Part shown: one piece after another, positions 46,583-60,713 of the stretch
Numbering within the stretch: the first letter of the stretch is position 1
Layout: each line of letters starts with the position of its first letter
From: Voacanga thouarsii
Taxonomy: Eukaryota; Streptophyta; Magnoliopsida; Gentianales; Apocynaceae
Reading direction: 5' to 3'
Assembly (NCBI GenBank): GCA_026120185.1
Contig: JANUWF010001636.1
Span: 2,666,001-2,730,000 of the forward strand
DNA length: 64,000 bases
Position numbers and translations under genes: made by a program
The notes under the pieces: generated by a model
The model's database searches: none
Seen by the model: the letters and a program-made list of their open reading frames with translations, nothing else
Told to the model about the DNA's origin: nothing

Positions 46583-49500
46583 TCAAAAGACTTCGGCCAC
46601 CTTGCTTGCAAGAACGCGCTCCCTTCTTTCTACATAACCGAAGGGAAACCAACCTGCCTTTCCTTTGCATTCGCCTTCAGCCCATCCATTGTTAGATACC
46701 TGCCAAAACGCCCAAAAGAAACTATCTTGAAATGCACACAAGAACCTCACAAATTAGACCCTTCCATTGTGCAAAATTAAACAGCTAGAGGCATCAAGCA
46801 CGTAGCCGAAGATGAATGTTTTATGATTATATTGATAGTGTTCTACTGGGAATGAATATTAGGAAGAAGAATCTAACTCATTTTACATTAGGTAACAGCA
46901 ACTTATAACATTGTTTTATCGTGGAGTATCAGATAAGCCTACTAAATGCAAGCAGATTGTAATGGTATCTGATTAAAGACCTTTCGAACAACCACATAGT
47001 CACCGACTGACAATGTCAACTCCACATCAGACTCAGCCTGATAAGGATGAATTACCTACAACAAGAATACACATAACCAACGGTAAAAGTAAAGAAACAA
47101 ACAGAACAGGTAAAATATTGAAAAAAAATATTATTGAGGCATGAAAGACATGCAAAAGGTGAGACCTCTCCCAGGAAGTAACCCATGGCATCTGTTGGTT
47201 CATCATACATCTGAGATGCAAAAAGATTCTTAACTTCTTCATATGATGGAGGCACGGTACTATCAGCAGCTGGACTTGGAGAAGCTTCAACACGTTGACG
47301 CTCTGACAACATCTGCCCATAAGAAATGATATTTGTCAGCTGCTCTCATGCTGTAATCATCAATGCCAGAATACAAATCCAACTGGGTACAAACATCTGG
47401 ATTCTGAAGTGCCTTGAAAGTTAAAAATACAGCCAAGAGGACAAAATCAGAAAGTTCATACCTCTGCTTCAAGTTGATCAAGTATCTGTAGAACTCGCTG
47501 ATGATAATTGCGCTCTGCTTCAACCTTCATTTGAGAAACATATACAAAATTACAAGTTTTTAAGTCCCATTATTCCAATGAACAAATACTGAAACTAAAA
47601 ATAGGCTTGGCTTAAAGAAAATAGGGTGTGTCACCATTGCTATAAGTCGCTGCAGAGTCAATCTTTGTTGTTGACCTTCTACAGCAGCCATGGCAGCAGC
47701 AGCTTCTTTACCCAGCTTAGCCATGTTTGACTTTAGATCTTCAAGCTTTGTTTCAGAAGCTTCCAGCTTAGCTATAGTATCAGGATTGCCATTTGTTTCC
47801 CTCACTTTAGCTTGGCGCCTGGAAACCTCAATAACCTGTCTGGGTCAAAAGAAATGGAAGTAATCCCATGATGAAATGGTAATTAGACACAAAATGCTCC
47901 AAAAATGTTGTGGGAGTAGCATGCTGACTATAGCGCACAAGGCTTGCTAGTCATCAAGTGTAAAACCCAGAGATCTCTATCACACAAATCAAGCTGATTG
48001 ATAAGGCAATCAATGTCCAACAAGCTAGATGTTGGAATATCTATGCATGTCTGATTCTAATCTAGTCTCACCTGAGCTTCAACTTCCTGTCTCACTCTAT
48101 CATAACGTTGAGCAAGATGTCGAGCATCCTCCAAAGGAGCTCCCACTACCATTGCTCTCAATGGCTCGGTAACCTAGTTGTAGTTTAACCAGCAAAAATA
48201 TTGTACAAATAAAAGTTAAGCCTTGTATAAAAGAAGAAAAACCAAAAAAAGTGGATAAAGACCACATATATATATATATTGCTGAATGCACAACGTATAG
48301 CACACTAGATGGAGTAAGCATTAGGTTTCCAATATTTATTTTGCACAACCCAGAAAACTCAATAGGAAGAAAATCCAGTAAAATAGGCTGGGCATATTCA
48401 TTTAAAAGAAAGGAAGAAGGACAGAATAAAACAGAAAGGTTTTAGGGCAGCAAATTCATCTCTAGATGAAACAGTTCAATAGTCACTCAAGCTTGCACTT
48501 AGTATACCAAGAAATTGTTGAACAAGAGGACAAATCTTGAGTACTCGCATAACATGCAAGGTGATCAAATGGGTAACTTAACTAATCAATAGTCAAAATC
48601 CTTGAATTTAGCTAAACTTTCACAATAAATTTACTCAAAGAGTTTGAAAATCATAAATACATAAGCATCTTCAGGCTCTGGATTTGAAATTCAGCTGGAC
48701 CAAACTTCACAAAAGGAGATAAAAAATCACAAGATTTATAATCCTTACATTACATGTAGAGAGAAGTTATAAAAAAGGCATATGCTGCGACAAACATAGC
48801 AAGGGCAAAAATCTGGCGCAAACCTGTGTGCCTAGGGCTTTCAACAAATTTCCGCGTTCCTTTTCCATATGAGCACGTGCTGTACTATAGCTCAATGCAG
48901 CTTTAGATAATGCAGTTCCACTCGTACATGTGTTCTCAGCACCATATTTTCTACTATCTTCTGACAACTTGGTACCTGTGAAAATAGGGTGATTAGAAAA
49001 TGACAATAACAAGGGATAACAACAAGATCACCGAATAACATGGACAGCAAATAAGATCTAGCAACTTACCAATTTCAACTTGTTTGGATCCGGTAATGCT
49101 ATAACCTTCCACACCTCGGATAATATCCCTTTGAAAGTGCTGGTAAACAGATAAATATGTTAACAAAGAAAGAAAAAATTAGAAGCATGAACAAACAATG
49201 ACAGTGACTAACCTTTCCAGCACGAGTAGAGATGTAAAGCTTCTCAAGTTTTTGATGCTGTTGCACTTCAACATCATCAGTAGCAGCATTTTCTGTACCC
49301 CCAAGCCCACCAGCAAATTGTTTTAGGACAGCCTAGTGAAAACTCATGGAAGGAAAACAAAAGTTTACATCAAACAAGCTTCTCTGTGCCTTCATAATTA
49401 CAATACTAAAAAACAAATGCACAATCCCTTAAACTGCTGCAGTTATGTGCTAAAGGGATAAACCAAAAAAAAAACAAAAGAAGGAAGCAGAATGTTTCAA

Positions 49501-50440
49501 ATTCTGCATCCCGAAGCACCTAAATTCATCACTACACAGGAACTCGAAAACATACTGCAAAACAGAGTTAAGGTTCATGCGCACAGAGGAGCTGAGATTC
49601 AATAATCTTCATTAATTCGTAGAGAGTTTATATAAATTTATTTCCTCACAAATAGTCATTTAAACAAATTATTCATCCTAAATTCCAAAATTTCCTCTTC
49701 TGTCAATAAAATTCTACTCAAACAGGGAAATGGAGTATATGCTGATCCACAGATGGCCAACGTGCAGGGCATGAACAATGCCTTTATTTAGAATGCCCCT
49801 CAGAGCTTATTTCTAGAATGAAGCAGTAAGTCCTACCTAAAATCTAAAGGCTTCAATAATTTTTTTTCCCTCTCAATATAAAGACGTCACTCCATTTAAC
49901 ACTTCAGTTTTAACTCCCAATTTCAGTTTCAGGTCAGAGAGCAACCTGATCAAACACAAATGCCCATAAAACACAAGCTAGTAAAATAACACATATTAAT
50001 TTCCTTCGTGATATAAATTCCATTCACCATTATTCAATCTCACTATACAACTCAGCAAAATGCAAACAGTAACCCAAGAAAAAAAACAACAGCAAGAATG
50101 ACATCTAAAGACGCAAGTTCAAATCACAAAAAGGAAAAGGAGGCGGAAAAATAAAAAGATTTACTACGTATCCTTCCCGTAATGCGCCGTATGGGATTAT
50201 CATCGGCTCTTAATAAAATGGGAAGAAAAGAGTTCAAGCTTCCGCTATTGCGACAAATGCCCAGTGGAAATTCCATTTAAAAAGCCACAAAAAAACAGAA
50301 AAATCTATTCAAGACTTTGGCTTTCGTAAGTCAAAGATTAGGGCTTTTACAGCAGTGGGCGTTGAGGGCTTTTCAGCTACCTGTTGCTGTCTGGCCACTT
50401 GTTCTCTGAGCTTAGTAGCTTGTTTCCTGATTGCTTCCAT
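46583..50440 (-). CDS. SH3 domain-containing protein (BAR-SH3, SH3P2-like)
   Basis: Ten exons on the minus strand: 50381-50440, 49213-49332, 49070-49139, 48824-48975, 48072-48173, 47635-47835, 47462-47524, 47166-47312, 46981-47055 and 46583-46699, all with GT-AG borders and matching phase. They give 368 residues. It starts MEAIRKQATKLREQVARQQQ. Residues to about 255 are a helical BAR-like membrane-binding region (HQKLEKLYISTR, SKQVEIGTKLSED, LEDARHLAQRYDR). A Pro-containing linker follows, then a C-terminal SH3 domain (about 306-362) with DVELTLSVGDYVVV and GWAEGECKGKAGWFP. It ends ASKVAEVF. Plant SH3P2 proteins bind phosphoinositides, clathrin, ESCRT and ATG8 at cell plates, endosomes and autophagosomes. 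The choice of SH3P2 over SH3P1 rests mainly on length and is uncertain. Confidence 0.93.
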
Positions 50441-51025
50441 GTCTCTGCATAGAGAACCAGAGACGGAGAAATGAAGAGCAGCAGAGGAGACAGGCGACAA
50501 AAAACGGAGGCAGGACTTCCCCTTTCAAATGTGTCGGAACAGGACCAGGAACAGGAACAGTTTTGGGCTTTTGAATCTTTTCCGACTTGCAACTTTATTC
50601 ATTCATTCATTCAACAACTTCCATCACTTTTGAGTTTTCCTTTCTTTTCTTTAGCTTTTTCTTCTTTTTCAGTTTCGACATTTGACCAGAGAGAGACATG
50701 TAAGTGAAACTTGAAGCCTCATTACACTTTTCTGTCCATGTCTTACTTTAGTCTACATGTTTCCAATTGGGCACATTTTGAGAATTTTGAGAATTTTGGC
50801 CCAAACCTTTTTCATACTCAAATCGCTAAGGGCTAATTTGAGAATTTTCGAGAGAAAAGAAAAGAAGTGCAGCGGACTGAATTATATCTAATATTGTTTT
50901 GAAGTTTAAAAGATAAAAAAATCTTTATTTTTTTATTAGGAAGTTTGAAAAAAAAAGAATAAAAGTTAAATTTATCAAAAATTAAAGATATAGAAGAAAA
51001 TAAAATAGACAAAATTATTTAAATG
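50441..51025. other. SH3P promoter / 5' flank
   Basis: The 5' UTR and promoter of the minus-strand SH3P gene lie in this interval, up to the copia insertion at 51026. No other gene seen. Confidence 0.55.
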
Positions 51026-53209
51026 TGTTGGAATATATGTCCCTTAGATTAGATTATTTGATGTAATTATCGAATTTATTAATAAAAAAATTTATTCTCA
51101 AAATTTATTTGTGAATTTATATTTTATTTGTATATGATTTTTTGTTTGGAAATGATCCAATATGTTTAAGTAAGTGATCCATGTGAATGGTGATCTTTCA
51201 CAATAAGATATGGATTACAGATTACATAACATATAAATGTTTATTCTTAACTGATTGATAAAAATGAGAATTTCATCATGTATAGGTTATTGTGTTATGA
51301 ATTCCAAATGGGGAATGACTTACCTTTAGTCAGTGAGTAGTCCACCCGCTTCATAGCATGAGCGTATTTCGAATACGTAGAACAGGACCTGTAATAGTAG
51401 TTTCTGAAAGTACTATTTAAAATAAACCTAAACTGTTACTGCTACAGCGTAAACTAATATTCTACCACTTAAGTATAAGTTGGTGGTCTGACGAAGTTAG
51501 AAACATATACTTTGATATATTGTAGTTGAGGTTATTTTGTAGAACCAATATATTTTTATGTTGAATATATATGACTAGTTAGTTAAGATAGACTTGTACA
51601 AGATAACTTCTACGCTATATCACCCATTGTTACTGTTCAAATGATCTAATTATCCAGGGCCTTAGGGAACATGATTTGAATGTTTATTTTAGGGTAGCTC
51701 CCTTGAAAAGTAAAAACATTTCAGGAGTCATGGATCATTGAATTAGAGGTTTAAGAATGGTAGATGTCTATTAGAGATGTGTTAGTATACTATTCCTCTC
51801 TAATTGCACGGCGATGCATAGATGGGTATTTTAGTCATTACACTTGTAGGTCAAAAACTTTGCTAACGCAGCATTATCTTTGGGGTTAATATTTTCTTAT
51901 GGTGATATTAGAAAATATTAAAATTGCAAAATATATCTATTTATATAGTAGAAGTATTTTGGTCATTTTAGTAGCCAATACGATGTGTCTTTTGGTCCCC
52001 GAAATGACCCTTAAGTCATGAAAGATTTGGGTTAAGAAATTGGTCTTGATAATTATGGGTTTTTATTTTATTAGTCTAATTTATTATTATACTAGAATAA
52101 AATAAAAGGTCCGAGAGAGAGTATTAATTTCATCTAGTTTAATTGGTTAATTAATTATTCAGGGCCTAATGCCCAAATTGAATAATTAAAAAATTAATCT
52201 GGAACTAGATAAAAGGTACTCCCTCCGTCCCATAATATAAGTCGTTATGGACTACTTTTGCTATCCCAAATTATAAGTCGTTATGGACTTTTCATTTAGG
52301 TTTGAAAGCTATTTTTACATTTTTATCCTTATTTATTATTCTCTTTCTATTTCATCTCTTCTCTTATTTCCAAGACATTTAAATAGGGATGTTTTAGGAA
52401 GAAAAAATATAAAGTCACATTATTTTTAGGAATTTTAATATATGTGAAATTAAGTCAAACGACTTATATTATGGGACGGAGGAAGTATGGAATTTTATTT
52501 GGTCTATTTGGGTTTGTTATTATTTATTGAGCTGTTTAATAAAGTTCAGAAAATAAATAATTGAGATTTATTATTTATGGGAGTTCAAGCCCAAGAATAA
52601 ATAATTTATTTGGCCCAATGAATAAGACCAGAGTAAAATAAAATTTATATAAAAAATAAAAATATTAATTAATTGATTGATTATTAATTTAATTACTTAA
52701 TAAAAATTAAAAAAACAACAACAACACAGGATGGAACTCATGTTGTTTCGCGTGCAGGATAACAGAAAGCATGGATGCTTTCTGTTTGCACGCGATTGTA
52801 TTCTCTCTAGGGGATGGATTGAAATTGATGTGAAATGAATTGAAGGTGTAGTGTTTTTTGCGCTATTTTGTGTGTGGATAATTCACAGAAGCAAAAGAAA
52901 AGAAAACAGAAGCCTTTGGAGTTCAACATCAATTTACAGAAAACCAAACCCATTTCAAGGCTTATCAAAAGCCAAACTTTAAACCTTCACCGACTGTGCT
53001 ACGGGCACCATTTCAGAAGATCAAAAGTTTCGCGTGGATGAGACGTAGTAGACGTTTGCAAAGACGTGAGCCACTAGCCTCGAATATCCATATACAGACA
53101 TCTACACCAGTTTGAAGAGGGCCACTCCATCACAGAGGTAAAATTTTCGTTTTCCTAACATGCTTTCGTTTTGATTATTTTTGTCATTTTAAGCCTTCAT
53201 TTGGTATCA
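51026..53209 (+). repeat. 5' LTR, second copia family
   Basis: Starts TGTTGGAATATATG and ends CCTTCA, two bases before the primer-binding site. Interrupted by a Stowaway MITE at 52219-52485. Confidence 0.92.
52219..52485. mobile_element. Stowaway MITE nested in 5' LTR
   Basis: Starts CTCCCTCCGTCCCATAATAT and ends GGGACGGAGGAAG, perfect Tc1/mariner Stowaway termini with TA duplications (52217-52218 and 52486-52487). The 3' LTR has an empty site at about 60010. Confidence 0.9.
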
Positions 53210-54895
53210 GAGCTATGGTTTAGCAAATGTAGGAAGTATGTTAGGCTTAACTAAAATAAGAAAATATTTATTTTGGTTAAAATCTGTGATATTTTGTATT
53301 TATTGATATAGGTAGTTTCACTATAAGTTTCGCGAGTGGAAGTATAGGAACAATGTATTTTACTTGCTTTTATAGATATCGTGTAAACCTAGTGTTTTTA
53401 AGGGTATATGCGTTTGTTTAGATGATTTTTTATCAAAAATGGTAACAAATCACGTGCACAAAAGTTTTGAAATGCAGAGAAAATGTGGTGAAGAAGATGA
53501 TCTATGAAATTGAGCCGTGAACCGAGTCGACTAGGATTGAGAGAGGAGCCGCGAGGAAGGCTTCCTCGCTGAAGCCATCATCAAGGAAGCTACTGTTGCT
53601 TTCTTCAAATTGCATTTTTGCAATTTCGCAGCCGCGGTCAGCAATTTTGACCGCGGCAACCTGCCCAGATCCGGCCCATGGGTTTGCCCATGGTTCGTGA
53701 TCCAGTGTGGCGGGTACATGGACCCGACCGAATTTAATATATATATATTGGCTTTTGATCATATACCAGGCGAAATTATTTTTATTGCAATAATTAATAT
53801 TCTATGAATATTTTGCATGAAAAATAATAGTAAAGGAAATTTTAGGATTAAACAAGACCATTAATTAATTAATGTGTTTAATTCTATTATTTTGACACTT
53901 AGGTTAAAAGAATAAAAAAGTATGAAAATATTTACAGTTTTCTAGCATGCTTATTTCTTTTTGTACCCTATGTGCGCGTTTTCTCAAAGACCAAAGTTTT
54001 TGAAAATTTTTGACAAAGAAAAATATTTTTTTAAATCAAATGGTTAATTTTAATTCGGACAAAAATTAATTCTTAGATATTTTCTCAAATGATTTTATCA
54101 TTGACATAGAAAATATATTGAATTTAGATATTTTTGTGAATTAAAATAGAAAACCATTTTGATTAAATTTTATCAAGAGAATTTGTTTTTGTCAAAAACT
54201 TGAGATCAAAATCTCTCGAAAATTTTATTGAATTTTTTTTGAAATTATTAAATTTATTAACTTAAATAAAATTAATTCATGAAAAAATTTCTTAAAATGT
54301 ATAAACATTGATATAGAAATTTTTATGAGTTTAGAAATTTTATTTTGAGTTAAAAGAAAATTTAATTGAAATTTTCAAAATATATTTTTCAAGAAAAATC
54401 CTTATTTTAAATACTAAGTGGGAGAGGGGTTCCAACGGCCCTACGTTTTCCATCATGATCCTCATTAGAGATTTTGGGTCCCCTCGCATTACCCTGAGAG
54501 TGAACTCGTATAGGATGGGGATACCACAAGGATCTAGAACTAATAGATGGATATAATTAATAACTCGGGACATATGCTATGATCGGCCAGCCCACGTTGG
54601 AGGTTATAGTGTAAGGTATGTCCATATAAAATAAGAAGAAACAGTCATCCCACGATGGAGTTATCTTTTAGATCATTACCTAGAAGGAAAATTAATTTGT
54701 GATAGTTAATACACTTAGTTTAGAAAGTTGTTAATCTTCCTAAAAAATTGTGTCAGTTTTTCTAAGAACCAAATTAATTATATTAAAGATAATAGTGATA
54801 GGGTTAACTATTATAGGATTTAATATGAGGATAAAGTCATAAATTATTTTGTTTATTTATAAATTGAATTTTTTTTTATTTTCGATATTTCAAAA
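53210..54895 (+). other. Leader of second copia element
   Basis: Untranslated region between primer-binding site and gag, with no conserved domain. Opposing short frames at 53502-53807 are unassigned. Confidence 0.6.
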
Positions 54896-55675
54896 ATGGT
54901 TGGTGGAGGTTCTTTTAATCATTTGGTTGTTATTCTCCTTGAGAATAAGTTAACGGGACCAAATTATGTGGATTGGAAAAAGAACTTAGATATAATACTC
55001 ACTGTTGAGGAGTATAAGTATATCCTCTTCGAAACCTGCCATGTTATTGGGAAAGGTTCCACCACGGAGGAGTGTGAAGCTAAAAAAGCATAAAAGAAGG
55101 CCAACGAAATGGTTCGATGCTATATATTGGCCTCCATGTCGAATGTGTTTCAGTCAAAACATGAGTACATGGTCACTACATACGATATTAGCCAATTATT
55201 AGTCACGATATTCGCCGATAAGAGCCGGCCCGCAAGGCAGGAGGCTCTTAGGACTATCATAAACAATAAGATGGCTGATGGAGCATCAGTCAGGGAGTAT
55301 ATGCTCAAAATGATTACTGCTTTCGAGGAAGCGGAAGTCTTAAGGGTTGTTATTGACCCCAAGAGCTAAGTGGACATGGTTCTCGAATCTCTGTCGGGCT
55401 CTTTTACTCAATTCAAGTTGAACTACAACATGAACAAATTGAACATGACTTTAACTGAGTTGATGAAAGAGCTTCAGGTGGCGGAGAAAATCATGAATCC
55501 ACAATCCAAAGCTAAGGTTGCGAGTACTTTTTCTTCTAGAATTGGATCCAAGCTTAGGAAGTTCAAGAAGAAAAAAGGAAATGTACAGGTCCAGCCCAAG
55601 AATCAGCCCAACAAACCCAAAGACAAATGCTTCAAATGCGGGCAGAAAGGACACTGGAAAAAATAGTGTCCAGAA
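54896..55675 (+). pseudogene. gag of second copia element, broken
   Basis: Begins at ATG 54896 with the copia Gag start (NKLTGPNYVDWKKNL), runs through UBN2-like Gag sequence, and carries in-frame stops at 55091 and 55367. The zinc knuckle CFKCGQKGHWKK near 55628 has a stop (TAG) just before its last Cys, so the CCHC finger is truncated. Confidence 0.85.
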
Positions 55676-55689
55676 TTTCAGGCAAAAAA

Positions 55690-58600
55690 AAAAAACCCTA
55701 CAGGTATTGTTTTCTATCTAGAGTCTATTTCAATTGTTGGATCAACTTTCACTTAGATTGTTAATTCTGGTGCCATTGATCATATCTGTAACTCCTTACA
55801 GGGGTTTAGTAAGATAAGAAGACTCCAGAAGGGCGAGCATGAACTACAAGTACGAAATGGAATATGAGTATGGGCCCTTGTAGTGGGAGAGGTGGATCTT
55901 GTTTTTTATTGTAATAAAGTAGTTGTATTAAAGAATATTTTATATGTATTCGGTTTTAGATAGAATTTGATTTCAGTTTCAAAATTAATAAATCATGAAT
56001 ATTCTATTTCTTTCCATTCTGGTATTACTATCAGTAGAAATAGAGAAGTTTTATATACAGGGCACATGTATGAAATTTTATTCTTTTTAAATCCTACAAA
56101 CAATCAAATAAATAACGCTCAATCTGAACCTTTAAGTAAGAAAAGAAAGACCAATGTCAATGAATCATATCTTTGGCATCTAAGGTTGGGTCATATTAAC
56201 TCAACCAGGATTCAGAGGTTAATCCATGATGGGCCCTTCGATTCATTAAGATTGAAAAATTGACCTCAGTGTGAATCTTACTTTATATGAAAAATGAATA
56301 AAAGGTCGTTTACCCAAAAGGCTTATAGAGTCAAGGAGATATTGAGTCTTATTCATACTGGTGTACGTGGTCCTTTATCTACTTAAGTTAGAGGGGGCTT
56401 TGAGTACTTCATCACTTTCACGGATAATTGTACAAGGTTTGGTTATATCTACCTGATGAGGCGCAAGTCTGACTCTTTTGGCAAGTTTAAAGAGTTTAAA
56501 GTTAAAGTGGAGCATCAGATAGGTAAACTAATCAAAACCTTAAGATCGGATCGTGGTGGAGAATACCTCATCGGTAAGTTTAAGGACTACATGATATATC
56601 ATGGAATAGCATTCCAACTCTCTGCACTGGGTACACCCCAGCAGAATAGAGTAGCTGAGAGAAGGAACGTGATATTAATGGAAATGGTCTGAAGTATGAT
56701 GTCTCATGCTACTCTTCCAATCTCTTTTTGGGGATATGCATTGGAAACAGCGGCATACATTCTAAACTTAGTGCCTTCCAAGTCAGTACCTAGGACACCC
56801 TATGAGATGTGGATTGGGCGTAAGCCAAGTCTAAATCATCTCAAGATATAGGGTTATCCAACTTATGTACTGATCAAGGGAAACAAGTTAGAATCAATAT
56901 CAGAATTATGCTACTTTGTTGGGTATCCAAAAGGGACAAAATGAAGTTTCTTTTATCATCCCAAGGAGTAGAAAATACTGATAAATAACAATGCTAGATA
57001 TTTGGAGGATGATCAAAGTACTTCCACTAAAGGTTCAACAAGGTTGGAACTCAAGGAAAAGTTATCTTTGGAATTAACTTCTTCAGACTCGATTATGGAA
57101 CAAGAAGAGGTACAGTCTCAAGAATCTGTACAAACGGAGCTTCGTCGTAGTGGGGGAATATCTAGAGTTCTAGAAAGATGGACAGGAGAGGCTTTCAAGC
57201 TGGTCTCTGACAATCAGGAACAAGATCCCACTAGATACGAAGAAGCTATTGCTGATGCCGATGCAAATCTATGGCATGAAGCAATGAAAGTCGAGATTGA
57301 GTTTATGTACTTCCATCAGGTTTGGGATCTTGTAGCTTCACCTGAAAGGATAAAACCCATTGTGTGTGAGTGGTTATACAAGAGGAAAAGAGGAACGGAT
57401 GGGAAGGTGGAAACCTTCAAAGTTAGGTTTGTGGCGAAAGGGTATACTCGGAAAGAGAGAATCGATTATGATGAAACATTTTCCCCGGTAGCCGTTCTTA
57501 AGTCAATTCGTATCCTCCTTGCCATTGCATGTTATTACGACTATGAGATATAACAAATGGATGTCAAAACGGCATTTCTTAATGGCTATCTTAACGAAGA
57601 CATCTATATGTCCCAATTGGAAGGTTTTATTGCTAAATGCCAGGAACATATGGTTTGCAAGCTTAAGAAATCCATTTATGGACTTAAGCAAGTATTTAGA
57701 ACATAGAACATTCATTTTGACGAGACTGTAAAGTCTTACGGTTTCATTCAAAACGAGGATGAACCATGTGTGTACAAGAAATTGGAAGGCATCAATGTGA
57801 TTTTTCTTGTCCTATATGTGGATGACATTCTACTCATTGGGAATGATGTAGGGACATTGTCATCTACTAACGTTTGACTATCTAGTCAATTTAGTATGAA
57901 GGATTTGGGAGAAGCCAGTTACATTCTTGGGATTAAGCTTCTTAGAAATAGGAAGTAGAGAATGTTAGGATTATCCCAAATGACATATATTGATAAGATG
58001 CTGGCTAAGTTTAGCATGGACTCATGCAAGGGAGCTATAATCCCTTGCAGACATGGGTTATTTTTTTTGTTTTAAGGACTATTCTAAGTCCCAAGAGAAA
58101 AAAGACAGGATAAGTAGGATTCCCTACACTTCGACTGTGGGAAGTCTCATGTACGCCATATTGTGCACTGGGTCAAATATCTGCTTTGCTGTAGACTTAG
58201 TTAGTAAATATTAGTCAAACCCTGGGAGGTTTATTGGCAAGCTGTAAAGCATATTTTTAAGTACCTCAATGGTACGAAAGATTATATGCTGGTTTACAAG
58301 GCCGACGACTTGGTTCTTACTGGATACACAGACTCAGATTTCCAGACGGATAAGAATAAGAGAAAATCCACTAGTGGATATGTCTTCACCTTGTCTGGAA
58401 GAGCTGTTTCATGGAGGAGTATTAAACAATCTTTTATTACTGACTCAACCATGGAAGCTGAGTATGTGGCAGCTTCGGAAGCGTCCAAGGAAGCAGTTTG
58501 GCTTCGGAAGTTCCTTTCAGAACTTGGAGTTGTGTTACACATAGACAGACCGATTGTGGTGTATTGCAACAACTCTGGAGCAGTCTCGCAATCTAAAGAA

Positions 58601-58804
58601 CCCAGGAACCACAAGAAGGGGAAGTACATCCAGAGGAAGTACCACATAATCCGAGATTTCATTCAGAGACGGGAAATCATTGTGGAACAAATAGCCTCGG
58701 AGAACAACCTAGTAAATCCCTTCACCAAACCTTTGGTTGAGAGAGTCTTCAAGAAATACTTAGACGCCATAGGGGTGGGCACCTACGGACTTTCTTCGTC
58801 TTAG
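55690..58804 (+). pseudogene. pol of second copia element, degenerate
   Basis: The integrase zinc-binding part has YLWHLRLGHIN (about 56170). In the catalytic core the first Asp appears replaced by Gly (IHTGVRGP), while Asp in LRSDRGGEY and Glu in NRVAERRN remain. RT shows VRFVAKGYTRKERIDYDETF (about 57428) and the YVDD box (about 57818). RNase H is the best-preserved part, open from 58286 to the stop at 58802-58804. Numerous stops and frame breaks lie between. The protease region (55750-55790) reads NSGAIDH in place of the usual D-S-G start. Confidence 0.85.
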
Positions 58805-58820
58805 AGTGCAAGTAGGAGAT

Positions 58821-60708
58821 TGTTGGAATGTATGCTCTTTAGACTAGATTATCTGATATAATTATCAAATTTATTAAAAAAAGAATTTACTTTCAAAATT
58901 TGTTTGTGAATTTACATTTTATTTATGTACAATTTTTTATTTAAAAAGGACTCATTATATTTAAGTAAGTGATCTATGTAAATGGTGAACTTTTATAGTA
59001 AAGTATAGATTGCGGGTTACTTAACACATAAATGTTTGTTCTTAACCGATTGATGAGAATCGGAATCTCATCATGTATAGGCTATTATGTTATGAATTCC
59101 AAATGTGGAATGACTTACTTTTAATCAGTGAGTAGTCTACTTGCTTCATAGCATGCGCGTATTTCGAATACATAAAACAAGACCAGTAATAGTGATTTCT
59201 AAAAATACTATTTAAAAGAAACCCAAATTGTTACTGCTACAGCGTAGACTAATACTCTACCACTTGAGTATGAGTTGGTGGTCTGACGAAATTAGAAACA
59301 TATACTTTGATATACTGTAATTGAGGTTCTTTCGTAAAACCAATATACTTGTGTGTTGGGTATATGTGACTAGTTAGTTAAAACAGACTTGTACAAAATA
59401 ATTTCTACGCTATATCGCCCCTTGTGACTGTTCAAATGATCTAATTATCCAGGGCCTTGGGGAACATGACTTGGATGTTTACTTTAGGGTAGCTCCTTTG
59501 AAAAGTAGAAACATTCCAAGAGTCGTGGATCATTGGATTGGAGATCTAAGAATGTTAGATGTCTATTAGAGAGATATTAGTATACTATTCCTCTCTAATT
59601 GCACGGCGATGCGTAGAGAGGTATTTTAGTCATTACACTTGTAGGTCAAAGAATTTGCTAACGTGGTATTGTCCTTGTGATTATTATTTCCTTATAATGA
59701 TATTAGAAAATATTTAAAATGCAAAATATATCTATTTATATAACAGGGGAATTTTGATCATTTTAGTAGCCAAGACGATGTGTTTTTTGATCCCCGGAAT
59801 GACCCTTAAGTCATGAAAGATTTGGATTAAGAAATTGGTCTTAATAATTATGAAATTTTATTTTATTAGTCTAATTTATTATTGAACTATAATAAAATAA
59901 AAGGTTCGAAAGAGAGTATTAATTTTATCTAGTTTTATTGGTTAATTAATTATTCATAGCCCAATGCCCAAATTGAATAATTAGAAAGTTAATTTGGAAT
60001 TAGATAAGAGGTTTGAAATTTTATTTGGTCTATTTAGACTTGTTATTATTTATTAGGCTATTTAATAAAGTATAGAAAATAAATAATTGAGATTTATTAT
60101 TTATGAGTGTTTAAGTCCAAGAATAAATAATTTATCTCACCTAATGAATGAGACCAAGGTAAAATAAAATTTATTAAAATAAATAAATAAATAATAAATT
60201 AATTATTAATTAATTAAAATTTTTAAAAAATAACACGGGATGGAACTCGTGTTGTTTCGCGTGCAGAATAACAAAAAGCATGAATGCTTTTTGTTTGCAC
60301 GCTATTGTATTCTCTCTCGGGGATGGATTGAAATTGATGTGAAATGAATTGAAGGTGTGGTGTTTTTTGGGCTATTTTGTGTGTGGGTAATTCACAGAAG
60401 TAAAAGAAAAGAAAACAGAAGCCTTCGGAGTTCAACATCAATTTATAGAAAACCAAACCCATTTCAAGGCTTATCAAAAGCCAAACTTTAAGTCTTCACC
60501 GACTGTGCTATAGGCACCATTTCGAAAGATCGAAAGCTTCACGTGGATGAGACGCTGTAAACGTTTATAAGGACATGAGCCACTAGTCTCGAATATCCTT
60601 ATATAGATATCTACACCAATCCGAATAAGGCTATTTCATCACAGAGGTAAAATTTTCATTTTCCTAACATCCTTTCGTTTTAATTATTTTTGTCATTTTA
60701 AACCTTCA
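58821..60708 (+). repeat. 3' LTR, second copia family
   Basis: 1888 bp, TGTTGGAATG to AACCTTCA, aligned to the 5' LTR with many substitutions. Followed by the AAATG duplication. Confidence 0.92.
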
Positions 60709-60713
60709 AAATG

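Larger units (their letters stand above)
51026..60708 (+). mobile_element. Ty1/copia LTR retrotransposon with ~2-kb LTRs (second family)
   Basis: A 9683-bp element bounded by perfect AAATG duplications (51021-51025 and 60709-60713). The 5' LTR is 2184 bp and the 3' LTR 1888 bp; a 267-bp Stowaway MITE in the 5' copy explains most of the difference. The primer-binding site TGGTATCAGAGC (53212-53223) matches the 3' end of initiator tRNA-Met, and a purine tract (AAGTAGGAGAT) precedes the 3' LTR. The interior has a 1.7-kb leader, gag at 54896 and pol to 58804 in copia order. Many stops and clear LTR divergence mark it as old and inactive. Confidence 0.93.

Noticed and set aside
53502..53807. Opposing frames of 62-86 codons in the copia leader
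   Set aside because: No family resemblance, located in an element's untranslated leader, mirror-image frames of the same DNA.
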